A stretch of DNA of 64,000 nt from Thysanoteuthis rhombus (GCA_963457665.1 OY735237.1:4240107-4304106); one strand, 5' to 3'; numbered from the stretch's first letter, positions 42,801 to 55,854 are shown. The notes: generated from the letters alone by a model not told the origin. Numbers and translations are program-made.

Positions 42801-44165
42801 AGTCTTATTCCATTTTTGAGTATATGACTTCTAAGTAGGCAAAATGGTGCATTATAGACAGTGTTATAAAATCAAGGTAAAACTGAAAAACAGTTTTGAT
42901 TTATCATCAGGACCAAAAAGCCTTTCTCAAACTTTTCGCAGGAATTAGCTGGAAACCCCGACCACAGAGTTTTCAGCTATTGATAAAAAGTATTAGCACC
43001 ATATTCATCCTGATATTTCCCTACTTCTCCCTAGTAATTTCCAGATATTTATCCAGCCTTTCATTCTTTTTCTACTTCATTCTGTGGCATGTTTTTTGAT
43101 TCAATATTCACTATTATTTCGATTTAAGCAGTACTTCGATTAGACACAGAAAAACCCCGATTCAATCCTGAAATCTCCCAGAGTATATCAAGTATAGAGC
43201 AACCAGAGAGGGCTGCACCCGCTACATCAATTGACACAAGAATGGTAATAATTACCATATGGCTGGGCCAGTATTATTTACCAAGTTTAGTTTAGTCTAC
43301 AAAAAGATCCCGACTGTGTGCAATACAGAAAGGTCTGAAGTCACTTCAGGAGTAATAAGGTTTCTAAATAATACGCTTCGTTGAAATGCCAATGTCAAAA
43401 TTATTTCTTTCTTTTTATTCCTACTTTGAAAATGTTTCTTCGGAAAGAGAGCAAAGAACGGAAAACATATACCATATATTTTAGCGGATAAAACTACACA
43501 TGGAGCTTCCAGAAAACACCCCTAGAAATGGGGTCGTCCTCAAAAGCCTTGGTGGACTAGCATCCTACCAAGAGGATAGTCGTAAAAACTTGAAAGTATA
43601 AAGTCCCAGTCTCGACTTGAAACTTGCAAGGATTGCTAAAATGACGCATGCAACAGGAAATGGAATGTAGTCATCAGCCGTCAGACGCAATTGGGAATAA
43701 TCTCTTAAAAGACCGAACGCTTTACCTTACCTTATGGATCAGATACAAAAACATACATTATGTTAAAGGGGGCTAAGACCATGCAATTCTGAATTGAAAT
43801 TTGGGTCTCATCTTATCTGAGGGTCACCTTATCCACCGAAATATACTGTATTTGTTAGTACAATCTGCGGTCTAAAGCCCAAGACTCGAAGATATTGATT
43901 TCTTTGAAAAGACCCAAGGGTATTTTGGTCCAGCTATGATTTGAATCCCACTCCTGAAAAAGTATTGATTTTGATTACTGTTTAATTATTTCATTTCAAG
44001 ATTATTTCATTTTCGTCTTCTCTTTCTCTGTTTTATCTTGCAGAATTTTGAGTTTGTATCTTTCAGGGTTAAGGGTTCAAATCAATGGACACAGATCTCT
44101 CTTTAATCAGGGAAAGGACTTTCTTCATCACTCCTACTTTTTGAATATGTTAGTGCTAGTCATTT
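42801..44165. other. No gene recognised
   Basis: The 67- and 88-codon frames here lack recognisable features. Confidence 0.4.
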
Positions 44166-44169
44166 TCTT

Positions 44170-44622
44170 TCAATCAGAAACTGTTAGCCAGAATTGTTAT
44201 CAGCACTGTCAATATAGCTTTCTTCAGTTTTCAAGTCGGTCTGGCTGGCTGTGCATGTTTGTATATATCACAGGTATGGGTCGCACCAATAAAACTAGAG
44301 GGCTGAAAATCTAAACATTTATTACTTGTCATATGCAGAAAAAAACTTTTCTATTGAGAATTAACCCCCAAAAAAGTTTTTAGTGGGCAGTTTGAAGTAC
44401 AATGTATGTTCATGCTGAATTGGTCCCTTAATTTTTGTCCGATAGCGTTCAATCTTATCATATCAAAATTTTGACTGTTTTAGTGATCACTGCCCAACAA
44501 ATGCCCAAACTTTTTTATTGATTATCCCCCTTTCAATTTTTTCAGTTGATCACCCCCAGTACGACATGCAGTCAAAAGATATTGGTCATGTGACAGTTTC
44601 TATTGAGTGACTAACCAGACCT
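44170..44622 (-). repeat. Dispersed repeat X, copy 5
   Basis: Full-looking minus copy, from 'gtttctattgagtgactaac' at its right end to 'cttcagttttcaagtcggtc' at its left. Confidence 0.68.
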
Positions 44623-44884
44623 ATCTTCTCTTTTATTTGTTCTATATGCTTGGTTATCAGTTTATGCTACCTAATCCGAATGTGTCAGTCATTAGGACGG
44701 GATAGATATGATCTTCCACTTTGTTTCTCTCATTTGTGTTCTTTTGCTTGTCTATCTTTACACTTATAAGAATATATCTGGTTCTCATTTAATGAATCAC
44801 TCTACCATGAATGTTATGCGCGTCCACTCTTGCTCGGATTATTCATTTTCCCCGACCGTAAAGTCTCTTTTGGTTTGGGGCCTA

Positions 44885-44942
44885 TTTTTTGACGTGTGTC
44901 CAGCGATGGACTTATACCAGATGATGATGATGATGGGAGGTG
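44885..44942 (+). mobile_element. RTE-like LINE tail scrap
   Basis: 'gtgtccagcgatggac' then (GAT)n matches the last 30 or so nt of the other RTE copies. Confidence 0.5.
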
Positions 44943-45249
44943 AGTATTAAAGCAGATGACGACAAACCACGGCCCACGGGCCGCATAAGGCCAGCTGACT
45001 TATTCCCTCCGGACTGCTACTTGATTGTACATGGGAAGTTACATGCAAAAACTCATTGTTTTCCCCAGCTTCTTCAGATATGAGCAAACAATGAAATTTC
45101 TTATTTTGGTGGATGGCTTCAAATGCATCAATGTTTTACTGCTAAAAATGTTTTCAAGAAGGATTCCATAGTTCTCATTGATTAATATTACGTGAAAATT
45201 AATGTAAGCACATACACCTATAAGGAAAACATTCAAGTAATTGCACAAG

Positions 45250-45560
45250 AACTATAAGTTCAACGATGTGTCCACTATCCGTGGTTGCAATAACAGGAAG
45301 AGCAAGTAGTCTTTCTTTGAGTCAATTGATTCTCATGTTTGTAAGATATTATGATATGGAAAAATTATGCGTGCATCATTTTCGATAGAAATCGAAAATG
45401 GCTGTTTTTACATCTTCTGGCCATTTTTAGCGTTTTGTTTTGTTTTTTTCATACAAAAATGCCCAACTCGTATATTCTATCAAGACATCATAGCAATCGG
45501 TTTCTTGATGAAATCACACCTTTAATGACATCGCGGTTCTTCCTTCCTTACTATTTACAT
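45250..45560 (+). repeat. Dispersed repeat Y, copy 2
   Basis: Matches 32290-32520 in block order ('cgatgtgtccactatccgtg', 'gagtcaattgattctcat'). Confidence 0.55.
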
Positions 45561-47420
45561 TATTTAATGTGACTGGGAAACTGAAAGGCGTCATATTGAG
45601 ATGTGTTGACACATTTAAAAACAAGCTGTTATTATAATCTTTATCCTTATTGTCTCATTTTTCATCCACTTTTGCCTACAAGACAAGAACATTTCTAATA
45701 AGACTCGCTAAAATAGTTGGGTGACTCGGTATTAGGATTTTAAAAGGTAATAAAAAGTAATTTTACTGTAGTTTTTGTTTTCTCAAGAGACATTTTTTAA
45801 AACATCGAGCCATTATAATGACAAGTTCATTATAACCGCACCCTTAAATCCCTGGGGGGTTCATTAATAACGGTAGTTTCCTTTATCAGATCATCATTCA
45901 TTCAATAAATCACTCCAAGGATTTTTGATTTGCCACGACAGAAATGTTGGTATGAGTTCGATCCCCATTCATGACCTCATTTCCTACTGTGTTCGACATT
46001 CTTTGATTGGAATACAAAGCACATTTTGTATTATTAGTTTAGAATTCGTGTTTATTGTCTCGCAGAATTTTACGACATCCACGTTTACTGTGCTTCTAGA
46101 GAAGGCTACAGAGCAGGTTTTCTCCTCACGTAGGGCATTGAGGTAGAGGCGTCAGCTGCCATCTTTTCAGCCATGAGCAGGGGGGAAGGGACTGCAAATG
46201 CCACCCCGACCCCAGTGGACTTATCATGAGGGCAGAGGCGAAAGAGAGACAAAAACGGTTCCAAGCGTCGGGGAATTCGGAAGGCATATTTGAATCAAGA
46301 GAAGAACGAAGTCCATTTTTATTATCGATCGGATTCATGTCCCACTTTAGTACTTCTATTCTGCTTCTTCTTCTTATCCTTTTCTGCGCCCCTTCTTATT
46401 TGTCCTCCTCCTCCTCATTTCTTTATATTGAATCACTGTGGAAAAACAAATGGCCCGCCAGACCAACTTGCCTAGTAGGCTATTGGTAATTCTATGTGTG
46501 TGTCTGTATCTCCAGGCGCTCCTGGTCCCATTTTTAGGACTATAGCCTTGAAAATTGGTACAAGTATACCACTAAGTACCATCTGAAAACATTTTCTGTT
46601 TTTGCATTTGTTTTGTTATTTGTTTTTTTCGTTTTCCCCTCTACTTTTACCTTTGCTTTTAATTTCCTTTCAATATTTCAGTTAACTTCCTTTGTTTACG
46701 TAAAGAGAACGCATGTCTGGATCCGATGAACGTAAATATTTTCCAAACGTTTAGGATTTTGTACTTTCGGCCACACTTCTATAAATTACAGCACGGAAAA
46801 AAACTGCAGATGTTATTTCGTTTGTTTTCTTTAATTTGTAAATACTTTTCAACTCAGCATAACAGCGTATGTGCATTATGATCATGTCACGGACGAGACG
46901 GTAAACAAGGAAGGCTGTTAAATACATTAAAATCCCAGTTCGCAAAACGGAGCCTTGGCTTTTTTCGGTTTATTATGACGTACAAACGCTATAAAAACAA
47001 GTCGAAACATATTTTTATTATTAATTTTGATTATTTTTTACCTTCATCTTGATTTTCAGTTGTTTTTTTTCTTATCACAACTTTAACTCCGACCGTAATT
47101 CTACGATGAAGAATAAACAGCGTGGTTGCATATTGAAGGTAAGCCCGCAGTGACAATCGAACTCACACCAAGTTGAGGAATATTTAAAATTTGAAAAACG
47201 AATATCATCTGTTTGTTTCCTCTGATCATGATACGGTCGAAAATTCTAAATCTTAAATGTTTGCACAAAAAAAGTTAACGAAAAAAAAAAATATATATAT
47301 GTATAAACACAGGATATAACGTTAACCGTTCTAGATGCACTTTTTAATGACAAAAGCGTTCTAACAACACGCTTCTTTGTATAATCTCGCTAGACCTTGA
47401 GCGTAATAGTAGTAATAATA
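45561..47420. other. No gene recognised
   Basis: No supported feature. The 60-87-codon frames overlap on both strands without domains. Confidence 0.4.
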
Positions 47421-47425
47421 TCATT

Positions 47426-47935
47426 AACAATAAAGTCGTACACAAAAATACACCTAGAACCACTAAATTCTGCAAACCTTGCGACATAAAAAATAGTCTA
47501 TGTTGCAACCACCTCAAGTACACTAACACATTCACAAGCACTACCACAAAAGAGAGTTACCACATATATCACAACACTAATTGCCGTAGTAAGAACATTA
47601 TGTACTTTCTAGAGTGCAATAAATGTAAGTTACAATATATAGGCAACTCCGAGTGGCGATTTAATATTATACTCAACAATTACAGACATAGGATTAAGTC
47701 ACAAAACAATCGTAGCCCACTTCCTGTAGAACTCCGCTTTCGCACACCTGACCACAATTTTGCCACTGGCGCTAGCTTCACCATCATAGAAAAAATAGAA
47801 AAAACTACTCCAATTGACAAAACTAAAGTTCTAGAGAAACACGAAGATATGTAGATCAACAAACTCCAAAACCCTATATCCTAATGGATTAAACACTAAA
47901 CTTAACAACCCTCATCATGCAGAACCCTAACACAC
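47426..47935 (+). pseudogene. Penelope-like GIY-YIG endonuclease domain fragment
   Basis: Frame gives KFCKPC, C-x-x...H, TKESYHIYHNTNC, MYFLECNKCKLQYIG, NNYRHRIK, HNFATGASFTIIEKI and VLEKHEDM, then TAG where the family usually has Trp (next residues INKLQ). The Zn-finger-like Cys/His cluster followed by a YIG-type core, an R..HR motif and the terminal 'W-I-x-x-L' block is typical of the C-terminal endonuclease of Penelope-like elements. At least one stop and no RT domain nearby, so it is a dead fragment. Confidence 0.7.
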
Positions 47936-48049
47936 AAAACTTTTACCAATAATATCCTCATACCCACATCTAAGATACATTCAATAATGGAAGCTTCAAA
48001 GTCACCCAGACCCATAGGAAAAATTCACCTTAGCCAGTTATAAATTCTG

Positions 48050-48052
<3 letters not shown>

Positions 48053-48130
<78 letters not shown>
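48053..48130. repeat. (TA)n microsatellite
   Basis: Pure TA, about 78 bp. Confidence 0.97.
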
Positions 48131-48132
<2 letters not shown>

Positions 48133-48639
48133 ATGATTGCTTATCTGGGTGATAAAATTATCAAAAATCAAATACAGTTCATAAACAAATTCACCGATAA
48201 GTTTGGTCAAGAACTGAGAAGAATCCAGTTTATTTTTGAGCTGTGGTTTATGAATTGTCAGCATATGACAATGATTTTGTTCTTTGTTTGTTCGAGAAAC
48301 AAAAATGGTTCACAAGTTCTGGAATTTTCAATCTTCAGAGATGGATGTCTTTTTGAGTAGAATACGTGTACCAATCTCTCATTGTAAGTAAGTAAAGCAA
48401 AAAAAAAAAGTAGATTAAATTGGTAGAAAAAATGAATTGTACTTATCCAGGGGATACAAATTCCTCAATTGCCCCCCTCATGGACGCCCATGTGCAAGAC
48501 TATAGTCGAAGATTATACATATTCCAAGCAATAAAGAGTAAAAAAAATTATTGGATTAATTTTACTTTGCATGTTATGCCTTTCAATCTACCCGGGCATA
48601 TACATGAGCGTGTATATATACATGTAACTAATAACTGTG

Positions 48640-48862
48640 TCATCCACACACTGTAGGTTTGTTGTATTACAACTCTTCAGTGTGGCTATAGATTCGATAT
48701 CCCTTCCAGTACCGCTACGTGGGGTCGAAACCTCCACAACCCTGGGGCAGATGCACTACCCCTGCCCTACGCAGAACTGAACGGTCAGTAGGACCGAATT
48801 AAGCGATATATTTACTTATCCATAATTCCCTGTATACCAGAGTGCTCCAGCCCAAACCCTGC

Positions 48863-48870
<8 letters not shown>
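48640..48870 (-). repeat. SINE family A, copy 2
   Basis: Minus copy with 'agcactctggt', 'aagtaaatatatcgcttaat', 'gtagggcaggggtagtgcat' (A-box-like) and 'ggtttcgaccc' (B-box-like), then 'ggtactggaagggata'. Confidence 0.72.
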
Positions 48871-48922
<52 letters not shown>

Positions 48923-49172
48923 ATGCTTGTATATTTTAGAGCATGTGTATTTTAGAGCTTATGTGTTGACGCCAGTGCATGTAGGTTGGTATATTAGATA
49001 ACATAATTATATTATATTATTAATTATTCAGAAGAAGTCTTAATTACTCATTCGTAATTAAAATATTTCTTCTGCGGGAACGGATGTTTCCAAATAATTT
49101 ATTTTTTTACGGCTCATTTTGTCTCGGTTATATATGGCTACACCTATGTACTGTGTACTGAGGAACACGGTC

Positions 49173-49209
<37 letters not shown>

Positions 49210-49290
49210 TGCATTATCACACCCCCTGTTGTTACTCGGAGAATGAGTCACTAGGTCTAGACAGCGCAAATAGAATAAACAATTAAAGAA
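48871..49290. repeat. (TA)n tracts, otherwise nothing
   Basis: TA at 48867-48919 and 49174-49206. Sequence between them is AT-rich and unrecognised. Confidence 0.7.
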
Positions 49291-49299
49291 AATTGACAC

Positions 49300-49452
49300 T
49301 GCTTCCATGTTGCATCGCTCTTAACCATTGAGAAGAGTGGGTACAATGCAGTTACTTGGGTGTTAGTATTCCTGTTTGGCTTAATGGTTAAGAGTGACGC
49401 TGTGTTGAAGTGGCGACCTCATCGGTTGCAAGTTCGATTCTTGCAACATCCC
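49300..49452. repeat. Inverted pair of tRNA-like sequences
   Basis: The left arm (minus, 49300-49345) and the right arm (plus, 49375-49452) share 'aatggttaagagNgacgcNNNNttgaag'. The right arm has A box TGGCTTAATGG and B box 'aagttcgattctt'. Confidence 0.5.
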
Positions 49453-49948
49453 CCTTCTATTCTATTTTTTGTCAAGTCATTTCAAATTGAGTTTCAAATA
49501 ATATAACGCATTCATAAATATTCTGTCGGATGGTATACCCATTTCTTAATTATATATATATATATATATATGCATGCATGCATGCAGGTTGTGAAAAAGT
49601 TGACAATGCGAAAAAGAAAAAAGGCTTGAGTCTTTTCTGGAAAAATGTAATAGCTTATGTACGTTTCATCCATGCCGGGTGGGCTTCGTCAGAGCTTTGA
49701 AAGCAAAAGTTGGTTTCATAAAAATGATGAAAACTACATATATGCCCGGATGGTAGTTGGGGTAGAGCGCTTTCAAAGATCTGACGAAGCTCGCACGGCA
49801 CGGGTGAAACGTGCTTTTAAGCTATTGCACTTTTTGATTAAAAGAAAATCGTGAGGTATGGAGTAGTCCCAATTTTTTTTACCTCTCCATATTTTTAACT
49901 TTCCCACAAGATTCTTTCGGATCTCTGTTCTTTTTACACCCTCTCTCT

Positions 49949-49954
<6 letters not shown>

Positions 49955-50010
<56 letters not shown>
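49955..50010. repeat. (CA)n/(TA)n microsatellite
   Basis: Adjacent CA and TA runs next to SINE family A copy 3. Confidence 0.95.
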
Positions 50011-50021
50011 GCGCTTTCATA

Positions 50022-50232
50022 GGAATAGAGCACTCTGGTGGATGAGGAATTTCTGTGTGAATATATATATATATATATATATCGCTTAAATTCAGCCTTA
50101 CTGGCTGTCCAGTTCCGTAGTTCAGAGGTAGGGTATCAGCCTCCAGGTCTGAAGTGAAAATTTTAATTCTGCCTCGCGGTACTGGATGGGATAATGGAAA
50201 GTCTATAGCCACACTGAATAGATGTAATACAT
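50022..50232 (+). repeat. SINE family A, copy 3, with internal (TA)n
   Basis: As copy 2, but the 'aagtaaatatatc' segment is expanded to (TA)n at 50060-50082. Body and 'ggtactggatgggataa' tail are conserved. Confidence 0.72.
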
Positions 50233-50266
50233 CAAAACAGCTGTATGTGGATGACACAATAATATA

Positions 50267-50270
50267 CATA

Positions 50271-50360
<90 letters not shown>
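50267..50360. repeat. (TA)n/(CATA)n microsatellite
   Basis: Interrupted TA repeat downstream of the SINE. Confidence 0.95.
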
Positions 50361-51540
50361 GTGGGGGGCACCTTAGCAATGATATGAAATTAAAATCACA
50401 TAGCATATGAAATTAATTCAAACCAACAGACTGTTTACAAAACATTATATACTTGTATTAGATGTGAATTTCTGTGGATAATTATGTAAGCGTAATACCT
50501 TAGTAATGTAGATTGAAAATTAACAGCAGTGTGTACACAAGTTTAGAAATCAATTTCAGCAATGTAAACTTATGTAATCTTATAAGTGTCCGACTGGATA
50601 TGCCCCCACCCCACCCCAATAAGCCTGACGACAATGAAATGTTTGTCACTCGTCTGGATATCGGGACCAAGTTTTGACCTGTGAGATCACAGGGTAAATA
50701 CCTGCATATAGTATTACGTATATCGAACCAAAATAAGTTATCACTTCAATTCCTCAAGAAATTGGAATCAGAGAAATAAAATGAACCCAAAGAAAAGAAA
50801 AATACATAGACAAGTGAATATATCAAAGGTAAGGGAACACTCTTATTTTAATTATATAATTTGAATCTCTTTTAAACTCGCATAAGATGATACACGTCCA
50901 ACTCAAATTTTGCTTTTGGATTCTATTTAATATCCTTATCAAAGGATACATGTCCACATAACATATAGGATAGGATAAAAAAAATATCGTTTCATAACAA
51001 ATTACAATTCTATTTATGCATCTAACAAAGACATACATAAATGAGAATTTTACTTTAGATATAATCTGAATTTATCCAAGAAACAGATAAAATAAAGTTA
51101 TATTCAAATTCTATGAAACAATATATGTTTACATAGATATAACTGTAACAGGAAAAAGAGGTTTGCTTCATATCAGATTAAAATTTTATTCATTCACCTC
51201 ATGAACTTAAATTACCATTCTATTCACCTTATAACTATTGACATGATCGGAAATTTACCTTGAATAGAGTCTGAACGTGTTTGTAAATCACATAAAATAT
51301 TACATGGTCAACATTTTGTTTAAACCTTTGTTAAACAATACATGTTCACATAAACAGAACTGTAATAGAAGGAAAATATTTGTTTCATGGAAAATTCAAA
51401 TCATGAAGTAATTATATTCATATAATCACTATATGTGAATATGACAAGGAGTGCCATAGAAAAAATCCTGTCCTTTCTCAGTACTCCTGTGAGAAGGTTA
51501 TAGTGATACAGTTTATGAACTCCATAATAAAATTGCAAAT
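50361..51540. other. No gene recognised
   Basis: A loosely repeated theme 'tacatgttcacataaac...' occurs at about 50945, 51125 and 51345, suggesting a degenerate tandem repeat. No gene seen. Confidence 0.4.
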
Positions 51541-51550
51541 ATAAATATTA

Positions 51551-51985
51551 TCATCATCAATCTTTTAACGTCTGTCGTTGGACATAGAACTTAACCAGGA
51601 TCCGCTACATTTCTCTATCATGGGTGTCGCGGAGTCAGTATTTTCTGAATTTGTCTAGTTCATCTCTCCACCTTGTATTCTGTCGACCTCGGTCTCGCAT
51701 ATGATCTCTAGTGAGTCGTGATGTCCATCGGTTGTCAATCATTCTCGCAACATGACCAGTCCTTTACCATTTGAGTTTTCTAATAGATTCTATTATGTCA
51801 CGGACCCCCGTTTTCTCCCTGATATACTGTGTTGTCTTGTGATCTCTCCATGTGAGCATGATTCTCTCATGCACGGGTTGCATGCTTCTACGTTTGTGGG
51901 TCTGTCTCTTGGTCAGGTTCCATTTTTCAGCTTCATAAGTGACTACGGGGAGGATGCATTGGTTGTATACTCTTCTTGAAATATG
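51551..51985 (-). pseudogene. RTE-like LINE 3' end fragment
   Basis: Ends in a (GAT)n tail (51551-51565). Minus remnants match the other copies (the CQQRRLKD-type end and the upstream AETW region), with several stops. Confidence 0.72.
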
Positions 51986-52161
51986 ACATAACTAAATTGC
52001 ATGAACCAAGATCCCAAAATTAAATTTTGAAAATGGTTATTAGATAACGCGTTGAAATAACACTGATCGGATTAAGAATGCCCTCCGTAGCACGTAATTG
52101 TGGATACTTTGAGACTAAATACTATTCAACTTCTAAGACTTTCCTTTTCAGCAGTAAAAAT

Positions 52162-52162
<1 letters not shown>

Positions 52163-52232
<70 letters not shown>
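52163..52232. repeat. (TA)n microsatellite
   Basis: Pure TA, about 70 bp. Confidence 0.97.
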
Positions 52233-52236
<4 letters not shown>

Positions 52237-52325
52237 TGTAGTGTTACCTGCAACTTCAAGCTTTTAATACAACCTTAGTATCAGTTGTAATTTCTGGTAG
52301 AATTACTTGGAGAGAAAACATAATA

Positions 52326-52770
52326 GGTCTGGTTAGTCACTCAAAAGAAACTGTCACGTGACCAACGTCTTATGCCAGTATTCTATGTGAGAGTTGATCG
52401 ATTGAAAAATTAGAAAAAGTGGTGATCAACGAATGTTACCACTCTCGTATTTTGTTGGGCAGTGAACGCCAGGATTGGAAAAAAAAACAGTGAATGCTGC
52501 CGGACTAAAACTGAGGGGTCAGTTCTGCATGAACTTGCATTGCAAAATGAGCCAAACCCCTCCATCAAAAACTTATTTAGGTGTAGGGGTATTTTAAAAA
52601 AAAAACAAATAAAAGTGTTTTTGTAGACATTACAAGAAAAAAGTTTCAAATTTCATCACTGGAGCTCCATTCACATGGGCTGTTTATGTGACATGTAGTC
52701 AGCCAGCCATAGACAGACTCACTTGAAAACTGAAGAAACCTATATTGAATGTTTCAGAAACAGTTTTTGT
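52326..52770 (+). repeat. Dispersed repeat X, copy 6
   Basis: Full-looking copy, from 'ggttagtcactcaaaagaaa' to 'cttgaaaactgaagaaacc'. Confidence 0.7.
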
Positions 52771-54155
52771 TGTGAGTTTTGTAGTCTGATATGGCGTTGC
52801 CCTTTCTTGCTTTTATTCTTTCATAAGTAATGCACAGTTGAAATAAAATCACTGCCAATTCAATACATGGTTGAATATGAAGTATTACAAGATAAAGTGT
52901 GAGATGTAATGATAATGCAGGAGACCGTCATCACATCATACTCATTGAACGATTGGAGGCCGAATTACAACTGACTGGACAAAGAAAGAGGAACGTTATT
53001 TATTTGGGGAGAGAGTGTAATAGAGGTCACATCCAGCCGGGGTGCAGCTTATAATACTGTCCACCCAAGTATTGTTTTCGTGCTTTTGGAAAAAATCTCT
53101 CTCTCTCTCTCTCATAGATACACATACAAAATAAATAAGTAAACATTTTCAAATATATTGTGTTCCGATGTGTACTTTTTCTCGACCGTAACTCTACTTC
53201 TAGAAGCTTCCTTCTGAAAACTGAACACTTTTCCATCCGGTTAACCAATAACCTGGTAATTCAACAGAACCAGGGAAAAGGAGATTGATATCTTCCCGAG
53301 GGGAATTTGTGTAATAGTAAAAATGATAAGTTCGTATTCTTACAAAAAATAAGATGAACTACAATTACCAGAATTATCTCCCTTATGCCCCGCCGGTAGT
53401 TTACTTCAAAAGACTTTAGTTAACTTTAAATCCAGAAGTTCTTGGTTGCATCTAGATGTGATAAATTGCAATTCAGATCATATCCAACAAAGTAAGTGAT
53501 ATTTCTATTTAATTCATTGGCGTAGGTGCACGCACACACATATGCATACGCACATACACACACATACATATGCGCACACAAGCATAACTACAATAAAACA
53601 CTAAGATACGCACCAGTGCGTCTTGCACATCGGCGAAAAAAATATCCTCTCTGAATCGCTTCTTAAGAAGGGGAGATAATTCGTATAAGCCGTAGTTCCT
53701 TTCATTCTATGTACGTGAAGTGAGATATTACCATAAGATTAACTGCTGTGAGGTGAATTTGAACTTGGTGTAAAGTAAACTCAAAATGTCTCTGCTGTTG
53801 TTTGAACTCAGCACTATTTTCCATGCCGTTGTCTGTTCAGCCACTCTACACCTCCCTTATAAGTGTTGTCAAAAGTGATAAGAACCCTTCCAAAGATTGT
53901 TTTTCTGTTTAGTCAACTGGACCGGAGCCAACTCGTTGGTTCCGATCCAGACATGCGCCATCTGTTTGGGGCTGTGGAAATGTTACACAGAGATCAAGGG
54001 TAAAGAGGCCAGGGAGTGGGGCTGGTGGAACGGGGAGGGGAGAAGAAAAGGGCGGGGTAGACATCGGGGTGGGCCCAGAAAGGAGGGTCGGCACCTTTGA
54101 TTTAAACGGCAAGTGCAAGCGTCTGATCGAAAGCAGCAAAAAAACATTTAATGGA
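52771..54155. other. No gene recognised
   Basis: Simple CA patches near 53530-53580 and the dispersed 'ttatctccc' motif at 53373 and 53676. Confidence 0.4.
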
Positions 54156-54159
54156 GAAA

Positions 54160-54300
54160 GTGCCCGTGGCCGAGTGGTTAGCAGCAAGGAAAATGGAATA
54201 GGAGTCCAGAGTTCAAAGTCCGACTGGGACAATCTGCACTGATGCCCTTGGCCAAGGGCGTTAATCCAACCCTTCAAGAACTGTTAATAAAATAGGAACT
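54160..54300 (+). repeat. SINE family B, copy 1 (tRNA-Ser/Leu-like head)
   Basis: 'gtggccgagtggttagcagc' is a class II tRNA D arm and A box, followed by 'gagttcaaagtcc' (B-box-like) and a body shared with 55855-55975 (-). Confidence 0.65.
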
Positions 54301-55125
54301 TATAGATGGTACGTCGAGAAAAAAAGGATAAAAAAAAGCTAAATCCACCAATCCCACTAATCCCACTAATCCTCAAGTTATGGATATATAGCAGGTGAAG
54401 TGGGTGACACCATCTCGGGTGCTTATCACCTCTAAGCCTATTTTCACTTATAGCAAACCTAGAAAAACACTGGAGTCAAGCTAGAAACAAAGGAGCATGG
54501 AAAAAACTGTTGATAAGTGGTGTCTTCGCGCTATAATAATATTTGACTAATCCAATGAAAACTCAGCAATTTTTTTGGTTAATAAGTGTTATGTGTTATT
54601 TCTGAATGATTATGTCTTAAGAGGATAGAAAATATTGATTATTCCTTTCAAACTTTGTCTTTGTGACTGAGACAGGGATAATTTGAAATCTAATTATTTC
54701 CAATTGGACAAATTCGTAAATTGTTGATTACGTTAAGTAAGAAAAAAACATTACATATTAATATTCCTATCCTGGTCACAAAAGTAAAATTTGAAGGGAA
54801 AAATAGCCATTTCCTATACATTCTACACATAAGCAATTTGAAAATACCACTTGATACCCAGGAACAAAAATTGCATCCCACAATGTAATGGCTCCCTGAA
54901 AGAACGTAAAACTGTGTGGCAAAGGGTTGATGAAAAACCTTATAGAGTGGGTTTTGTTTTCTCCATCGATACTGTCTGCCATGACAAAACAATGCAATAT
55001 CTTTGGACACCAATGTTAAAATTGGAATTTTTTGTTAGTCAAGAAAAATAAAAAAGCAAAATTCTTTAAAAAGGAATTTTTCAAAAATCTTCCATTTGCA
55101 CTCAAAATGTCGTGAGGGGGTGGAA
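54301..55125. other. No gene recognised
   Basis: Overlapping frames on both strands at 54690-55051 have no recognisable domain. Confidence 0.4.
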
Positions 55126-55128
55126 ACG

Positions 55129-55665
55129 TTGGCTGCATAATTCAGTCTGTTTTTATACTTGAAGAACATTTCCTGTCAGACTCCTGTCGGATCCTCTCCG
55201 ATGGTCTCCCAGATTCAAAACTCCTTCCTCTGTTTGGAACTTCCAGTAATTGTTTTGACTTCCGCTTTATCACTGTCAAACAAAATCTTCTGATTCTACC
55301 AAAATTTACCCAGGCAATTTTTTAAATGTGTTTATTGTATTTACTGTTCCGGCAGGAAGTTCCACGTGTTTACTGAGCGATCTGTCGAGTCCTTCCACAT
55401 ATGAATGCAATCCACTGCTTGTCCATCATATAACTCTGATACTATCTTTATCACATCTCCTCTGGTATGATGATAGCTTAGTGTCGATGGCTTCAATGCA
55501 AGTTGTCTTTCCGAGCATGTCAAATTTCTCATATTTGACAGTTGCTTTGTAGTCTTCCAGTTGTTCTACATGTATCATCTTACAATGAAAATACACTAAA
55601 CTTGCGTAGTCGAGATGACTTCTGACAAGAGGCTTGCACAGTTTAGGGAATGCCTTCGTGTCCAT
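55129..55665 (-). pseudogene. CR1/L2-like LINE C-terminal fragment, frameshifted
   Basis: The frame at 55426-55665 gives LCKPLVRSHLDYASLVYF and VEQLEDYKATVKY. The next frame (55341-55532) gives LKPSTLSYHHTRGDVIKIV and VNTWNFLPEQ. Together they follow the order RPHLEYA, RGDMI, WNSLP known from CR1/L2 and I-group LINEs after the RT core. A frameshift and later stops kill it. The tail (55129-55340) keeps NTFK-like remnants. Confidence 0.65.
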
Positions 55666-55854
55666 AAAATGAAAAGAGTGTTTCGCCAGAGCCCCGTTAA
55701 CTTTGAATTTTCGGAAATGTTTTCTACAGTCCTCAGTTGCAACCCTCTCACGACGCTGGGCGAGGACTTAAACCTCCCCCGCTTTGAATTCAGAGTTGTC
55801 TGTGTGTCTGCTATTTACCTGAAGCCAGGAGGGGGTTGGAGAAGAGATGGATTC

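Noticed and set aside
53618..53715. Minus-strand exon-like stretch (LSPLLKKRFREDIFFADVQ) with possible AG and GT ends
   Set aside because: Looks peptide-like, but part of it is the dispersed ttatctccc motif, no family is recognised and no phase partner exists.
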